Positions 43,200 through 51,727 are shown, counted from the stretch's first letter. The stretch is 64,000 nucleotides of DNA from AWTP1-18 sp036504515 (GCA_036504515.1 DASXVA010000007.1:1-64000); one strand, 5' to 3'. Notes: a model not told the origin generated them from the sequence alone. Numbers and translations: made by a program.

Positions 43200-45491
43200 T
43201 TAGAACTTGTAGTTGGCGGTGAGGGTGACCTGACGGGCCGGGGCGACACTCACCATGTGGGTGGTGTAGGCCCGGTCGTAGTAGGTCTTGTCGAACAGGT
43301 TCTGGATGTTGAGGCGCAGGCTCAGTTGCTTGCTGACCTCGTAGTTGGCCATGGCATCGAAGCGCCAGTAATCGGGCACCCACTTGGTGTTGAGGGTGTT
43401 GCCGTAGACCTTGGAGACGTAATAGGCGCCGCCACCCAGCGTCAGGCCCGGTTGAACTTTGTAGGACGACCACAGGCTGAAGCTGTGCTTGGGCGTGTTG
43501 GGAAATTGCTTGCCCAAAGCATCGGCATTGGCGTTGTAGGTCCAGACGGCGCTGGTGCTGTTGTAGCTCCAATAGGAGGGTCCGGTTTTCGACAGGATGG
43601 AGTCCATGTACGTATAACCGCCGAAGACCTGCCACTTGTCCGTGAGCGACCCGGCAAAGCCCAGTTCAATCCCCTTCGTCTTTTGCTCGCCAACGGTGGA
43701 CACGGTGTTGGCATCCAGATTGACCTTGGCGTTGGTTTTGGTGAGATTGAAAATGGCGCCGGTCAGGGTGAGCTTGTTATTGAGCAGATTCCATTTGGTA
43801 CCCAACTCAATGTTCTTCACTTTCTCGGGCTCAAGGTCCTTGTTGGTGGTGGCAAGATTGTCCGAACCATCACTCATGGTGGCGCCGGACGGATTCGCAG
43901 CAGTCGCGTAGTTGAGATAGACGCTGCCGTTTTCCATCGGCTTGAACACCAGGCCGGTCTGGTAGCTGGTGAAACTACTGTTGCTGACGAGGTCTGCGGT
44001 GGCCGCGGCACCGTTGGTGGTGTAGTTGTCCCCGGCGGTGCGGAAGGTGTCGTAGCGCAAGCCCAGATTGAGCAACCATTGCGGGGTGAGCGTCAGTGTG
44101 TCGAAGGCATACATGCCGCTGGTGTTGGTGGTTGTTTTCGCACCGGAGGTGGCTCGGGTAACGGTGCCGGTCCAGGGGTCATTGGGATTGGGGTTGGTGA
44201 TGCTGGCATTCGATGTTCCCGTGACGGTGTAGCCACGGCTGTCGGTTGCCGTGCGGGTCAGTTCGACGCCGAGGGTGACATTGTGTTTTACCGCCCCCGT
44301 GAGGAATTCACCGCTCAACTGCGTGTCATTAACCCAGGCTTCCGTAACGGAGTGGCGGCTCTTGGCGCTGCGGGGAAGGGTGGTGCCGGTCACAATGGAG
44401 GCATTGGAATCACCGGGATTGCTCGCCACGTAATCATTGAGGGACTTCGTGTAGCGGGTTGCGTTACGGAATACCCATTTGTCGTTGAGATCGTGTTCGA
44501 TCTTCAGCGTGCCACTATCGACATTGGTCTTGCGGAAATCGCGGCCGGTCAAACCATAGAAATTGTTGCGATTGACGCTAAGGGGGCTGCCATCACCGTT
44601 GGCCGATGCGGTGGCATTGAGGGTGGGCGCCACTGTCGGAGGCGTGGTGGTAGTGGAACCACCAGCACCCGCTGCGATGGTGTTGTATTTGGCAACGGGA
44701 TTGTTGTACGGGATGCCGTAGTCCGGCATGTCGTCCGTCTCGTAGTGGTAGAGGCCGGTGGTGACGCGGGTCGCTGTGCCGAGACCGAAGGCGGCGGAGA
44801 CGTTGGCCCCCAGATGGTCATAATCGACCGAATCACGGCCGGGCACATCGCCTTTTTCCTTGAGCAGGTTGAGGCGAATGGCACTGTTGTCATTCAACTG
44901 GCGATTAAGGTCCACCGTGCCGCGCAGATAGCTGTCGGTGCCAACACCGAAGCTGGCTTCGCTGAAATTTCCCAGCTTGGCATTCTTGGTAGTGAGATTG
45001 ATGCTGCCACCCACGGCACCGCCACCGCTGAAGGCGGAGTCGGCACCCTTGGTGACGTCGATCTGCTCGACGGCGAACATGTTGCGGGATTGGGAACTGG
45101 GGTCCCGCAACCCGTCAATGAAGGTGCTGGCTTGGGCGTTGAAGCCGCGAATGATGGGGTTGTCCCCTTCAGGAGAACCGCCTTCACCCATGCCGAAGGT
45201 AATGCCGGGAGTGGTGCGCAGGGCTTCCTTGAGGGAGGATGCGTTGGTTTCCTTCAGTACTTCTTCGGTAATGACGGTGACGGTCTTGGGGGTGTCCACC
45301 AGGGGGGCGGTGTACTTGGTCGAAGCGGCGTTATCCACCTTGTAGGCGCTGCTGCTGACACTGACTTCGGGCAGTTGCGCGTCCTCGGCCAAGGCGTAAG
45401 GGGCGGCCATGGCGAGAACGGTGAGGGCGGCTGCCGGTTTGAGGGCAGTGGTGAGGCGAGCCGGGTGCTTCCGGCACTTGATATAGGCCAT
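43200..45491 (-). CDS. TonB-dependent catecholate-siderophore receptor (Fiu/PiuA-like)
   Basis: A 763-residue outer-membrane receptor. It has a signal peptide ending APYALAEDA, a plug domain (TVTVITEEVLKETNASSLKEAL, TPGITFGMGEGG, IIRGFNAQASTFIDGLRD) and a 22-strand barrel ending QVTLTANYKF with the terminal aromatic residue needed for outer-membrane assembly. The IRGFN-type plug and the partner piuC point to catecholate siderophores of the Fiu class. The TonB box may be PEVSVSS near the mature start. Iron complex uptake is powered by the TonB-ExbB-ExbD genes just upstream. It begins at the ATG at 45491 with AGGAG upstream and heads the seven-gene iron operon. Confidence 0.93.
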   Translation of the reverse strand: MAYIKCRKHPARLTTALKPAAALTVLAMAAPYALAEDAQLPEVSVSSSAYKVDNAASTKYTAPLVDTPKTVTVITEEVLKETNASSLKEALRTTPGITFGMGEGGSPEGDNPIIRGFNAQASTFIDGLRDPSSQSRNMFAVEQIDVTKGADSAFSGGGAVGGSINLTTKNAKLGNFSEASFGVGTDSYLRGTVDLNRQLNDNSAIRLNLLKEKGDVPGRDSVDYDHLGANVSAAFGLGTATRVTTGLYHYETDDMPDYGIPYNNPVAKYNTIAAGAGGSTTTTPPTVAPTLNATASANGDGSPLSVNRNNFYGLTGRDFRKTNVDSGTLKIEHDLNDKWVFRNATRYTKSLNDYVASNPGDSNASIVTGTTLPRSAKSRHSVTEAWVNDTQLSGEFLTGAVKHNVTLGVELTRTATDSRGYTVTGTSNASITNPNPNDPWTGTVTRATSGAKTTTNTSGMYAFDTLTLTPQWLLNLGLRYDTFRTAGDNYTTNGAAATADLVSNSSFTSYQTGLVFKPMENGSVYLNYATAANPSGATMSDGSDNLATTNKDLEPEKVKNIELGTKWNLLNNKLTLTGAIFNLTKTNAKVNLDANTVSTVGEQKTKGIELGFAGSLTDKWQVFGGYTYMDSILSKTGPSYWSYNSTSAVWTYNANADALGKQFPNTPKHSFSLWSSYKVQPGLTLGGGAYYVSKVYGNTLNTKWVPDYWRFDAMANYEVSKQLSLRLNIQNLFDKTYYDRAYTTHMVSVAPARQVTLTANYKF

Positions 45492-45620
45492 GACGAATCT
45501 CCTGAGTTGGATGGCAGTTGGTGGCTGGCTTCCTGACTCGGGCTCGAGGAGCTGTCGGTGGCTGGCTTGTGACTAGACGACTTTTTTATTTACCGGACCC
45601 ACCTGGGTGGGCACCGGCAT
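45492..45620 (-). promoter_or_regulatory. Structured-looking leader of the siderophore-receptor operon
   Basis: Read on the minus strand, the leader carries AAGCCAGCCACC twice (plus-strand 45557-45568 and 45520-45531). The second copy follows GAGCCCGAGTCAGG, which resembles the 3' box of cobalamin riboswitches. The central core of that riboswitch (the CTGCCCCCGCAA-like part) is missing, so I do not call a B12 riboswitch. A stem of CCCACC with GGTGGG (45597-45610) lies further upstream. No convincing Fur box is visible. Confidence 0.35.
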
Positions 45621-45673
45621 GGTTACTGTATTGCTGCTGAAGCGGTGACTGCAGTACTGCTTTGTTGTTGGCC

Positions 45674-46093
45674 TTAACGACCGACGGGGGGCAAGGTGAT
45701 GAAGCCCAGTTTCTGGATGCCGGCTTCCCGGGCGGCGCTCATGACTTCGGCAACGCGCTGGTAGCGGGTTTCCTTGTCGGCGGAAAGATGAACTTCCGGT
45801 GCTGGGGTGTGGGTGCCGGCTTCACTCAGGCGTGCCAGCAGGCTGCCTTCGACGACGGGGGTTTCATTCCAGTAAAGCTTGCCGCCAGCATCCAGGGCGA
45901 GACGGATCACGTCGGGCTTGGCATCGTTGGGCTGGGCTTTGACCTGGGGCAGATCCACCTTGAGGGACTGGCTCATCAAGGGGGCGGTTACGATGAAAAT
46001 GATGAGCAACACGAGCATGACGTCCACCAGGGGCGTCATGTTGATTTCCGCCATGGGCTGTTTGCTGTTGTCGCCGAAGCTGCCGAAAGACAT
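45674..46093 (-). CDS. exbD: ExbD, energy-transducing subunit of the TonB complex
   Basis: A 139-residue protein with one N-terminal membrane helix (VDVMLVLLIIFIVTAPL) preceded by AEINMTPLVD, in which the helix Asp is the proton-pathway residue. A periplasmic domain (KVDLPQVKAQPND, later GIQKLGFITLP) follows. It uses the proton gradient together with ExbB to energise TonB. The start at 46093 is coupled to the ExbB stop and has AAGGAG upstream. The operon order is tonB-exbB-exbD, and it is transcribed towards the receptor gene, with a 182-base gap in between. Confidence 0.94.
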   Translation of the reverse strand: MSFGSFGDNSKQPMAEINMTPLVDVMLVLLIIFIVTAPLMSQSLKVDLPQVKAQPNDAKPDVIRLALDAGGKLYWNETPVVEGSLLARLSEAGTHTPAPEVHLSADKETRYQRVAEVMSAAREAGIQKLGFITLPPVGR

Positions 46094-46095
46094 GG

Positions 46096-46794
46096 TCAGG
46101 ACTCCTTGGACACCGGCCGGCTGCGGCCGCCCATGGTGAAGTAGGTGTGCAGGTCATGGGCGAAGCCGTCCAGGTCGGCACTGATCACCCGCAGGGCGCG
46201 GGTAAAGGCGTTGTAGGCGAGCACGGCGGGGATGGCGACGAAGAGGCCGGCGGCGGTCATGATCAGGGCTTCACCCACGGGGCCGGCGACCTTGTCCAGA
46301 CTGGCCTGACCGGTGGCGCCGATGCGGGCCAGGGCGTGGTAAATGCCCCAGACGGTACCGAACAGGCCGATGAAGGGGGCGGTGGAGCCGACGGAGGCCA
46401 GGAAGGTGAGGCCGCTTTCGAGCTGGCTGCCGGCCCGGGTGATGCCCTGACGCAGGGCACGCGTAACCAGTTCGCTGACGGACAGGTGGGCGTCGAGGTG
46501 CGCTTCATCCTGGGCGTGGCTGCCGTAGTGGGCAACGGCTTCAGTACCCCAGCGCGCCAGCAGGGCGAAGGGCTGGGCCTTTTCGATGGTACGGACGGCG
46601 TCGTTGATTGAGGTGGCATCCCAGAAGGCTTCCAGGGCCTGGGGACTGGTGCGGCGCAGATTAAAAATCTGCCAGCCCTTGGCCAGAATGACCGTCCAGC
46701 TTGCGATGGAAAGGATAGCCAGCAGCAGGGCCACTGCATGGGCGACAAAGTCACCCTGGGCCCAGAAACTGCCGAAATCGAAGCCGTAGGACAT
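46096..46794 (-). CDS. exbB: ExbB, proton-channel subunit of the TonB complex (MotA/TolQ/ExbB family)
   Basis: A 232-residue membrane protein taken from the ATG at 46794 (GGAG eight bases before it); a longer frame to 46881 would overlap tonB and adds 29 residues unrelated to the family. Three helices are seen: FVAHAVALLLAILSIASWTVI, GLTFLASVGSTAPFIGLFGTVWG and EALIMTAAGLFVAIPAVLAYN, the last two holding the conserved TAPFIGLFGTVWG and AAGLFVAIPAV motifs. It forms the pentameric channel around ExbD. It begins 2 bases after the tonB stop. Confidence 0.95.
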   Translation of the reverse strand: MSYGFDFGSFWAQGDFVAHAVALLLAILSIASWTVILAKGWQIFNLRRTSPQALEAFWDATSINDAVRTIEKAQPFALLARWGTEAVAHYGSHAQDEAHLDAHLSVSELVTRALRQGITRAGSQLESGLTFLASVGSTAPFIGLFGTVWGIYHALARIGATGQASLDKVAGPVGEALIMTAAGLFVAIPAVLAYNAFTRALRVISADLDGFAHDLHTYFTMGGRSRPVSKES

Positions 46795-46796
46795 GG

Positions 46797-47480
46797 TTAA
46801 TTCTCCAAACTGAATGAAATAGGGACGACAACCCAGGCCGCGACCAGTTCGCTGCCTTGCTTGGCCGGAACAAAGCGCCAACGTTTGACGGCTTCCTGAG
46901 CGGCATTGTCGAGACGGGGAAAGCCGGAACTGGTACGAATTTCAACTTGGTCCGGTGAGCCGCTGGGCTGGACGTGAACCCGCAGGAAGACGCGACCGGT
47001 TTCTCCCATCCGGCGCGACAGGGGCGGATAGGTGGGGGCCGGGTTGTTCAGGTAAGCCGCATCGAAGCGGGGTTGGACAACGGCTTGGGCGGCTGCCGGC
47101 GCAGCGTCGTTACTGGTTTTGGCGGCGGGTGCTTCAGCGGCAGGCGGTGTTGGCTGTGCCTGGGTGGTGAGGGCCGCGGGGGCCGGTGTTTTACTGACGG
47201 GAATCGGCGGCGTCGGTGCCGGGCGCTTTACCACCACGGGTTTGGGTTTTGGGGTTTCCACCTTTTCTTGGGGCGTTGCCGAGAGGATTTCTACGGCGAA
47301 AGGCGTGGGGACCTGAACCGGTTCCGGCATGGGGACCAAGGCGAGCAGAATCAGCAGTGCGCCGTGGAGAAGGACGGCAAGGGCGATCCAGGGCAATCTG
47401 CCCGGCCAGGGGTTGCCGACGGGAGCCGTCACTGTACGTTGGGCAGCAATCTGGAAGGAGAGGGGCTCGAAGGGGGCCAT
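46797..47480 (-). CDS. tonB: TonB energy-transducer protein
   Basis: A 227-residue protein: a membrane helix near residues 27-50 (WIALAVLLHGALLILLALVP), a proline-rich periplasmic spacer (VETPKPKPVVVKRPAPTPPI and so on) and a C-terminal TonB domain from about residue 140 (NNPAPTYPPLSRRMGETGRV and later ARWRF-like KRWRFVPAK). The YP / GETGRVFLRV motif docks to receptor TonB boxes. The ATG at 47480 is used; a GTG one codon earlier is an alternative. It heads the tonB-exbB-exbD operon and most likely serves the siderophore receptor encoded downstream. Confidence 0.93.
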   Translation of the reverse strand: MAPFEPLSFQIAAQRTVTAPVGNPWPGRLPWIALAVLLHGALLILLALVPMPEPVQVPTPFAVEILSATPQEKVETPKPKPVVVKRPAPTPPIPVSKTPAPAALTTQAQPTPPAAEAPAAKTSNDAAPAAAQAVVQPRFDAAYLNNPAPTYPPLSRRMGETGRVFLRVHVQPSGSPDQVEIRTSSGFPRLDNAAQEAVKRWRFVPAKQGSELVAAWVVVPISFSLEN

Positions 47481-47911
47481 CACGCGGGCACTCCCGATGG
47501 TTTTCTTGTCGCGATTCCGACACCCAGGCCATAACTTCCTGCCAATTGTCGACTTTGGACAAGGGGGACAGGGTTGTGGAACAGCACTATTGAGGTGAGG
47601 GACATGGGTGCGGGGGCAAGCATTGAACGGGTGCCAGAGTCAGGAAGGCAATTGTAGGGGCTGTCTATGGAGATTATGCGGGGTGCGTCAGTGCGTCGCA
47701 CCCTGTGCAGGACGACGGATTGCGGCCATGACCTGTACCGGTAGAGTTCTGCTGGTTTGTTCTTGTAGCCCTGATTGGGCTGAATTGGTGCCAATTGCCA
47801 TGATTGCCTCTAAGGTGAATCGCTAGAGGACGTGGCTGGCTTGCGCTGGGGCGGCTGGCTGGTCCGGGGGTGTTCGTTACTACTTGTTCTGTGCTGTTCT
47901 GTTGCTGCCAA
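47481..47911. other. Gap upstream of tonB without a recognised gene
   Basis: This region of about 430 bases between tonB and bfd contains only short frames without ribosome sites. It must hold the tonB promoter; I found no good Fur box. A six-pair hairpin with CCTCTA / TAGAGG arms (minus strand, about 47805-47830) and a further GTGGCTGGCTT (47832-47842), matching the repeated word of the receptor leader, are the only notable features. Confidence 0.5.
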
Positions 47912-48124
47912 TCAGATAATGGTGGTCAATTGCGTGTGGGCATGTTTGCCGCAGCCGACCCCGCCATTGGCTTCCTGAATCATGCCCTTGGCGCAGGCTG
48001 CGCAGCGACCGCATTCCGAGCCAAGCCCGAGGCGGCGTTTGAGTTCCCGAACAGAATTGCAGCCCTCAGCGACCGCTGAATGGACATCCTTTTCCGTTAA
48101 AGCCTTGCAGACGCAGACGTACAT
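47912..48124 (-). CDS. bfd: Bacterioferritin-associated ferredoxin
   Basis: A 70-residue [2Fe-2S] protein with cysteines at 4, 6, 38 and 41 (CVC near the start and CGRC later), exactly the Bfd ligand pattern, in the frame VCVCKALTEKDVHSAV. Extra Cys at 22 and 44 are also present. Bfd binds bacterioferritin and passes electrons to release stored iron. It follows hemP by 10 bases and is probably made from the same Fur-regulated transcript. No bacterioferritin gene is in the window. Confidence 0.9.
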   Translation of the reverse strand: MYVCVCKALTEKDVHSAVAEGCNSVRELKRRLGLGSECGRCAACAKGMIQEANGGVGCGKHAHTQLTTII

Positions 48125-48134
48125 GGCAGCTACC

Positions 48135-48317
48135 TCACTTGGTGAGAATCAATTTTCCCTGGCGGGTAACCCGCAGGGAGTAAACACAACCGCTATGGGT
48201 GATACGAACCTCGGTGTGGCCCTTGAGGATTTCGTGGCTCGGCAAGGTTGGGCTACCCATATCCCCTGCTTTGCCCAGGACCGGACTCGGATTTTGTGCA
48301 TTCGATTCAGCGTTCAT
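48135..48317 (-). CDS. hemP: Hemin uptake protein HemP
   Basis: A 60-residue protein whose C-terminal half HTEVRITHSGCVYSLRVTRQ with KLILTK is the HemP signature. The N-terminal half (QNPSPVLGKAG) is variable. HemP proteins are small cytoplasmic factors needed in some beta- and gammaproteobacteria for expression of heme-uptake genes. The gene is the first of the hemP-bfd pair, and a clear Fur box lies 42 bases upstream of its ATG, so iron starvation should induce it. Confidence 0.88.
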   Translation of the reverse strand: MNAESNAQNPSPVLGKAGDMGSPTLPSHEILKGHTEVRITHSGCVYSLRVTRQGKLILTK

Positions 48318-48358
48318 GGCTTCCTGCTCCGCAGTTTTGAGAACTCTTCTCTTTAGCT

Positions 48359-48378
48359 AACGAGAATCATTCTCATGT
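48359..48378. promoter_or_regulatory. Fur box upstream of hemP-bfd
   Basis: AACGAGAATCATTCTCATGT holds the inverted repeat TGAGAAT / ATTCTCA (7-1-7 type arms around ATC), matching the consensus for Fur. It lies between hemP (minus) and ppa (plus), nearest to the hemP start. Confidence 0.88.
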
Positions 48379-48455
48379 AATTCGATGCAAGCTGTCAAGC
48401 ACCTACGCAAAAAATTTGCCTGGTCCGTGTCATTCGGCGGTAAGGGTGAATCCTT

Positions 48456-48461
48456 TATAAT
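48456..48461 (+). promoter_or_regulatory. Probable -10 element (TATAAT) of the ppa promoter
   Basis: TATAAT is perfect. The -35 position 17 bases upstream reads TTCGGC, only a weak match, so a -10-dominated promoter is likely. The ppa ribosome site GGAGGAGAT follows at 48475. Confidence 0.55.
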
Positions 48462-48487
48462 TAACCTTTTTTACGGAGGAGATAACC

Positions 48488-49036
48488 GTGGGTCTTGGAA
48501 AAGTGCCTTCTGGCAAGGATTTACCCAACGATTTCAACGTGGTCATTGAAATCCCCATGAATTCCGACCCCATTAAGTACGAAGTGGACAAGGATTCTGG
48601 CGCCGTTTTCGTGGATCGTTTCATGTCCACTGCCATGCACTATCCCTGTAACTATGGTTACATTCCCCACACCATCGCTGGTGATGGTGACCCCGTGGAT
48701 GTGCTGGTTGTCAGCCAGTTTGCCCTGCCCCCCGGCGTGGTCGTGCGTTGCCGTCCTGTCGGCATGCTGAAAATGGTGGACGAGGCCGGTGAAGACGCCA
48801 AATTGCTGGCCGTACCTGTCGACAAGCTGACTCCCCTGTACCGCAATGTAAAGAGCACTGCCGACCTGCCCCAGCTGCTGCTGGATCAGATTTCCCACTT
48901 CTTTGAACATTACAAAGACCTGGAGCCGGGCAAGTTTGTCAAGGTTCAAGGTTGGGGCGATATCGAAGACGCCAAGAAGGAAATCACGAGCGGCGTGGAA
49001 GCTTTCAACAAATCCAAGGACAAGCCCGCTTTCTAA
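48488..49036 (+). CDS. ppa: Family I inorganic pyrophosphatase
   Basis: A 182-residue soluble enzyme with the family I signature DGDPVDVLVV (metal-binding aspartates) and CNYGYIPHTIAGDGDPVD. It hydrolyses pyrophosphate made by DNA, RNA and amino-acid activation reactions. The GTG start at 48488 is preceded by an ideal Shine-Dalgarno GGAGGAG. It is a single gene closed by the terminator at 49058, although the nadE gene follows in the same direction. Confidence 0.96.
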   Translation: MGLGKVPSGKDLPNDFNVVIEIPMNSDPIKYEVDKDSGAVFVDRFMSTAMHYPCNYGYIPHTIAGDGDPVDVLVVSQFALPPGVVVRCRPVGMLKMVDEAGEDAKLLAVPVDKLTPLYRNVKSTADLPQLLLDQISHFFEHYKDLEPGKFVKVQGWGDIEDAKKEITSGVEAFNKSKDKPAF

Positions 49037-49057
49037 AGGCAAGCCCTTGTGGATCAG

Positions 49058-49092
49058 ACGGCCCGCCCGAACATCGGCGGGCCGTTTCGTTT
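49058..49092 (+). terminator. Terminator downstream of ppa
   Basis: ACGGCCCGCC (49058-49067) pairs perfectly with GGCGGGCCGT (49076-49085) over an eight-base loop, followed by TTCGTTTC. It closes ppa before nadE. Confidence 0.85.
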
Positions 49093-49131
49093 CTGGCCGT
49101 CACAAGCAACGCAAAGGGTATTATTTCGCCC

Positions 49132-50754
49132 ATGACCACACTACGCATCGCCATAGCCCAGATCAACTGCACCGTGGGGGATCTGGAAGCCAATGCCGCT
49201 CGAATCCTCGATTTCGCCCGAAAAGCCCTGGAAGAGGGCGCCGATTTACTGCTGACGCCTGAGCTGGCGCTGTGCGGATACCCCCCGGAAGATCTGTTAC
49301 TCAGGCCGGACTTTTATCGGAGTTGCGATCGCCATCTGAAAGCACTGGCGGCAGCTTTGCCATTGCCCGCCATCATTGGACATCCCGCTGAATTTGACGG
49401 TGCCCGCTACAACAGCGCCTCCTTGCTCAGGGACGGTAAGGTGGAAGCTAGCTACCGCAAACATCGCCTGCCCAACTACGAGGTTTTCGATGAGGAGCGC
49501 TACTTTGCGTCCGGTACGGAAGCCTGTGTTGTGGATGTGAAAGGTGTGCCCTGCGGGATCAATATCTGTGCCGACGTGTGGGAAAGTGGGGCGGCAGAAG
49601 CCGCCCATCATGCCGGGGCCAAACTGCTGTTGGCACTCAATGCATCGCCCTTCCATATGCACAAGCAGGAGGAGCGCTACGGCGTACTCAATCAGCGTAT
49701 TCGAGCCACCGGGATGCCGGTGATTTATGCCAATCTGGTTGGCGGGCAGGACGAGCTTGTTTTTGATGGTGCATCCTGTGTGCTGGATGGACAGCATCGT
49801 TTGACACACCAGCTACCGGCTTTCCGGGAGGTACTGGAAGTCGTGGACTTTCAGGATGGGAAAATTCTGCCCGGCCCCCTGGCCGTTGCCGACACCATCG
49901 AGGCGCAAGTCTATGAAGCTCTCAAGTTGGGGGTAAAGGATTACCTTGGCAAGAACGGTTTTCCCGGTGCCATCATCGGCCTGTCTGGCGGTATCGACTC
50001 GGCCCTGACCCTGGCTATTGCCGTTGATGCGCTGGGGGCGGACAAAGTGCGGGCGGTGATGATGCCTTCGCCCTATACCGCCCAGATGAGCCTGGACGAT
50101 TCCCGGGCCATGGTGCATGCCCTGGGGGTGCGTTACGACGAAATCCCCATTGGCCCGGCCATGGATACCTACAGCACTCTGCTCGAACCACTGTTTGCCG
50201 GATTGCCACCTACCGCTTGGACAGATACCACTCCGGAAAACATCCAGGCCCGGATTCGGGGCATGGTCTTGATGGCGCTCTCCAACCGGACCGGCAGTAT
50301 TGTGCTGACGACGGGAAACAAGAGTGAAATGGCTGTCGGTTACGCTACGCTTTATGGCGACATGGCGGGGGGCTTTGCCGTGATCAAGGATGTTTTCAAA
50401 ACCTTTGTGTACCGGTTATGCCGCTATCGCAACAGCATTTCACCGGTGATCCCTGAAAACATTATCGTCAGGCCTCCTTCAGCAGAACTGAAGCCGGACC
50501 AGACCGACCAGGACACGCTGCCGCCCTATGAAGTGCTGGATGCCATCATCCAGGGGTATATGGAAAACGATTTGAGTCCTCGCCAGATTATCGAGCAGGG
50601 CCATGAGGAATCGGTGGTCCGGCGCGTGGTGGGAATGCTCAAGCGCAATGAATACAAGCGTCGTCAGTCACCGGTCGGTATCCGTATCTCCCGCCGTGGA
50701 TTCGGCAAGGATTGGCGTTATCCGATAACATCCCGCTATCAGGACGAATACTGA
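49132..50754 (+). CDS. nadE: Glutamine-dependent NAD(+) synthetase
   Basis: A 540-residue two-domain protein. The ATG at 49132 (MTTLRIAIAQINCTVGDLEA) is the start; the frame is open further upstream into ppa but without coding character. The N-terminal nitrilase-type glutaminase has a Glu (TPELALCG), Lys (YRKHRLPNYEVFDE) and Cys (INICADVWE) triad. The C-terminal synthetase has the ATP pyrophosphatase loop GLSGGIDSALTLAIA and TTGNKSEMAVGYATLYGDMAGG. It amidates deamido-NAD to NAD with ammonia from glutamine. The PII gene follows 31 bases later. Confidence 0.95.
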   Translation: MTTLRIAIAQINCTVGDLEANAARILDFARKALEEGADLLLTPELALCGYPPEDLLLRPDFYRSCDRHLKALAAALPLPAIIGHPAEFDGARYNSASLLRDGKVEASYRKHRLPNYEVFDEERYFASGTEACVVDVKGVPCGINICADVWESGAAEAAHHAGAKLLLALNASPFHMHKQEERYGVLNQRIRATGMPVIYANLVGGQDELVFDGASCVLDGQHRLTHQLPAFREVLEVVDFQDGKILPGPLAVADTIEAQVYEALKLGVKDYLGKNGFPGAIIGLSGGIDSALTLAIAVDALGADKVRAVMMPSPYTAQMSLDDSRAMVHALGVRYDEIPIGPAMDTYSTLLEPLFAGLPPTAWTDTTPENIQARIRGMVLMALSNRTGSIVLTTGNKSEMAVGYATLYGDMAGGFAVIKDVFKTFVYRLCRYRNSISPVIPENIIVRPPSAELKPDQTDQDTLPPYEVLDAIIQGYMENDLSPRQIIEQGHEESVVRRVVGMLKRNEYKRRQSPVGIRISRRGFGKDWRYPITSRYQDEY

Positions 50755-50785
50755 TCGGCCAACCAGAAGAAAAAAGGAACTGGAT

Positions 50786-51124
50786 ATGAAGAAAATCGAA
50801 GCGATCATCAAACCCTTCAAACTCGACGAAGTTCGTGAAGCCCTGTCCGAGGTTGGTGTGACCGGTCTGACCGTGACCGAAGTGAAGGGCTTTGGCCGTC
50901 AAAAAGGCCATACCGAGCTTTATCGCGGTGCCGAGTATGTGGTGGACTTCCTGCCCAAGATCAAAGTTGAAGTCGTTGTCGCCGACGCTTCTGTCGATGC
51001 GGCCATCGAAGGAATCGTCAAAGCTTCCCGCACCGGCAAGATTGGTGATGGCAAGATTTTTGTGATGAATGTGGAACAAGTCGTTCGTATCCGCACTGGC
51101 GAACTGAACGAATCCGCAATCTAA
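50786..51124 (+). CDS. PII nitrogen-regulatory protein (GlnB/GlnK)
   Basis: A 112-residue PII protein with the T-loop GRQKGHTELYRGAEYVVDF, in which Tyr51 is the uridylylation site, plus the B-loop near residues 82-90 and the C-terminal VVRIRTGE. It senses 2-oxoglutarate and ADP/ATP and controls glutamine synthetase adenylylation and ammonium transport. Without amtB beside it, GlnB rather than GlnK is more likely, but the choice cannot be settled from sequence alone. An AAAAAAGGAACTGG ribosome site precedes the ATG. It may be read through from nadE, which makes sense since NadE consumes glutamine. Confidence 0.93.
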   Translation: MKKIEAIIKPFKLDEVREALSEVGVTGLTVTEVKGFGRQKGHTELYRGAEYVVDFLPKIKVEVVVADASVDAAIEGIVKASRTGKIGDGKIFVMNVEQVVRIRTGELNESAI

Positions 51125-51146
51125 GCAGCAACGCGCTAAACCAGAT

Positions 51147-51175
51147 ACGGCACGCCAGAGAGCGTGCCGTTTTTA
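51147..51175. terminator. Terminator between PII gene and convergent smr
   Basis: ACGGCACGC (51147-51155) pairs with GCGTGCCGT (51162-51170), followed by TTTTA on the plus strand. It lies between two convergent genes and just touches the end of smr. Confidence 0.85.
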
Positions 51176-51727
51176 TTTGGCCGATTTGAGCAAGATCACA
51201 ACGGCTCCGGCCCCGCCTTCAGCAGCCCGGGCCTGACAGAACGCCAGCACTTCGCTACGTTGGCTCAACCAGCCCAGCACCAGTTTTTTCAATATGGGCT
51301 CTCGTCCGGGGGACCCTAAACCTTTGCCGTGGACGATGCGCAGACAGCGCAGTCCCCGGAACATGGCATTGGCAAGAAACTCGGTAACCAGCTGGCGCGC
51401 CTCTTCCCGATTGCTGCCGTGCAGGTCGAGGTGATCTTGTACCACCCAGCGACCCCGACGCAGATCCCGCAGGATGCTCCTGGCCAGTCCTGCGCGCAGC
51501 CAGGCAGCTTCATCGCCGCCTTCCAAATGAAGGTCAAGCAAAGCCGGGCCATGGAGCGACTCCTGCAAAGCCGCGTGTTCATCCAGCTGGCGCTGGCGAG
51601 GGATAGGCAGGGGCGGTACGGCCTCCTGGAGAACCCGGTCATGGGAAATCGGGGTGGCGTCAGCTACGGCAGAAAGAAAAATGGCGCGAGCCTCGGCTTC
51701 AACCGGGGGCTCGCGCCGTTTTTTCAT
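51173..51727 (-). CDS. Smr-domain protein, SmrA/YdaL-like
   Basis: A 184-residue protein with a charged N-terminal extension and a C-terminal Smr domain (about residues 95-180) containing DLHGSNREEARQLV and RIVHGKGLGS, the conserved DLHG and HGxG motifs. Smr-domain proteins have nicking or RNA-cleaving activity in several systems; the cellular role of this small stand-alone type is unclear. It is transcribed in the same direction as trxB, which ends upstream of it, 35 bases away. Confidence 0.88.
   Translation of the reverse strand: MKKRREPPVEAEARAIFLSAVADATPISHDRVLQEAVPPLPIPRQRQLDEHAALQESLHGPALLDLHLEGGDEAAWLRAGLARSILRDLRRGRWVVQDHLDLHGSNREEARQLVTEFLANAMFRGLRCLRIVHGKGLGSPGREPILKKLVLGWLSQRSEVLAFCQARAAEGGAGAVVILLKSAK

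Noticed and set aside
43257..45536. A 759-codon plus-strand frame opposite the siderophore receptor
   Set aside because: Antisense shadow; the receptor on the minus strand has a signal peptide, plug and terminal Phe.
45595..45613. Terminator of exbD
   Set aside because: On the minus strand the hairpin is followed by an A-run, not a T-run.
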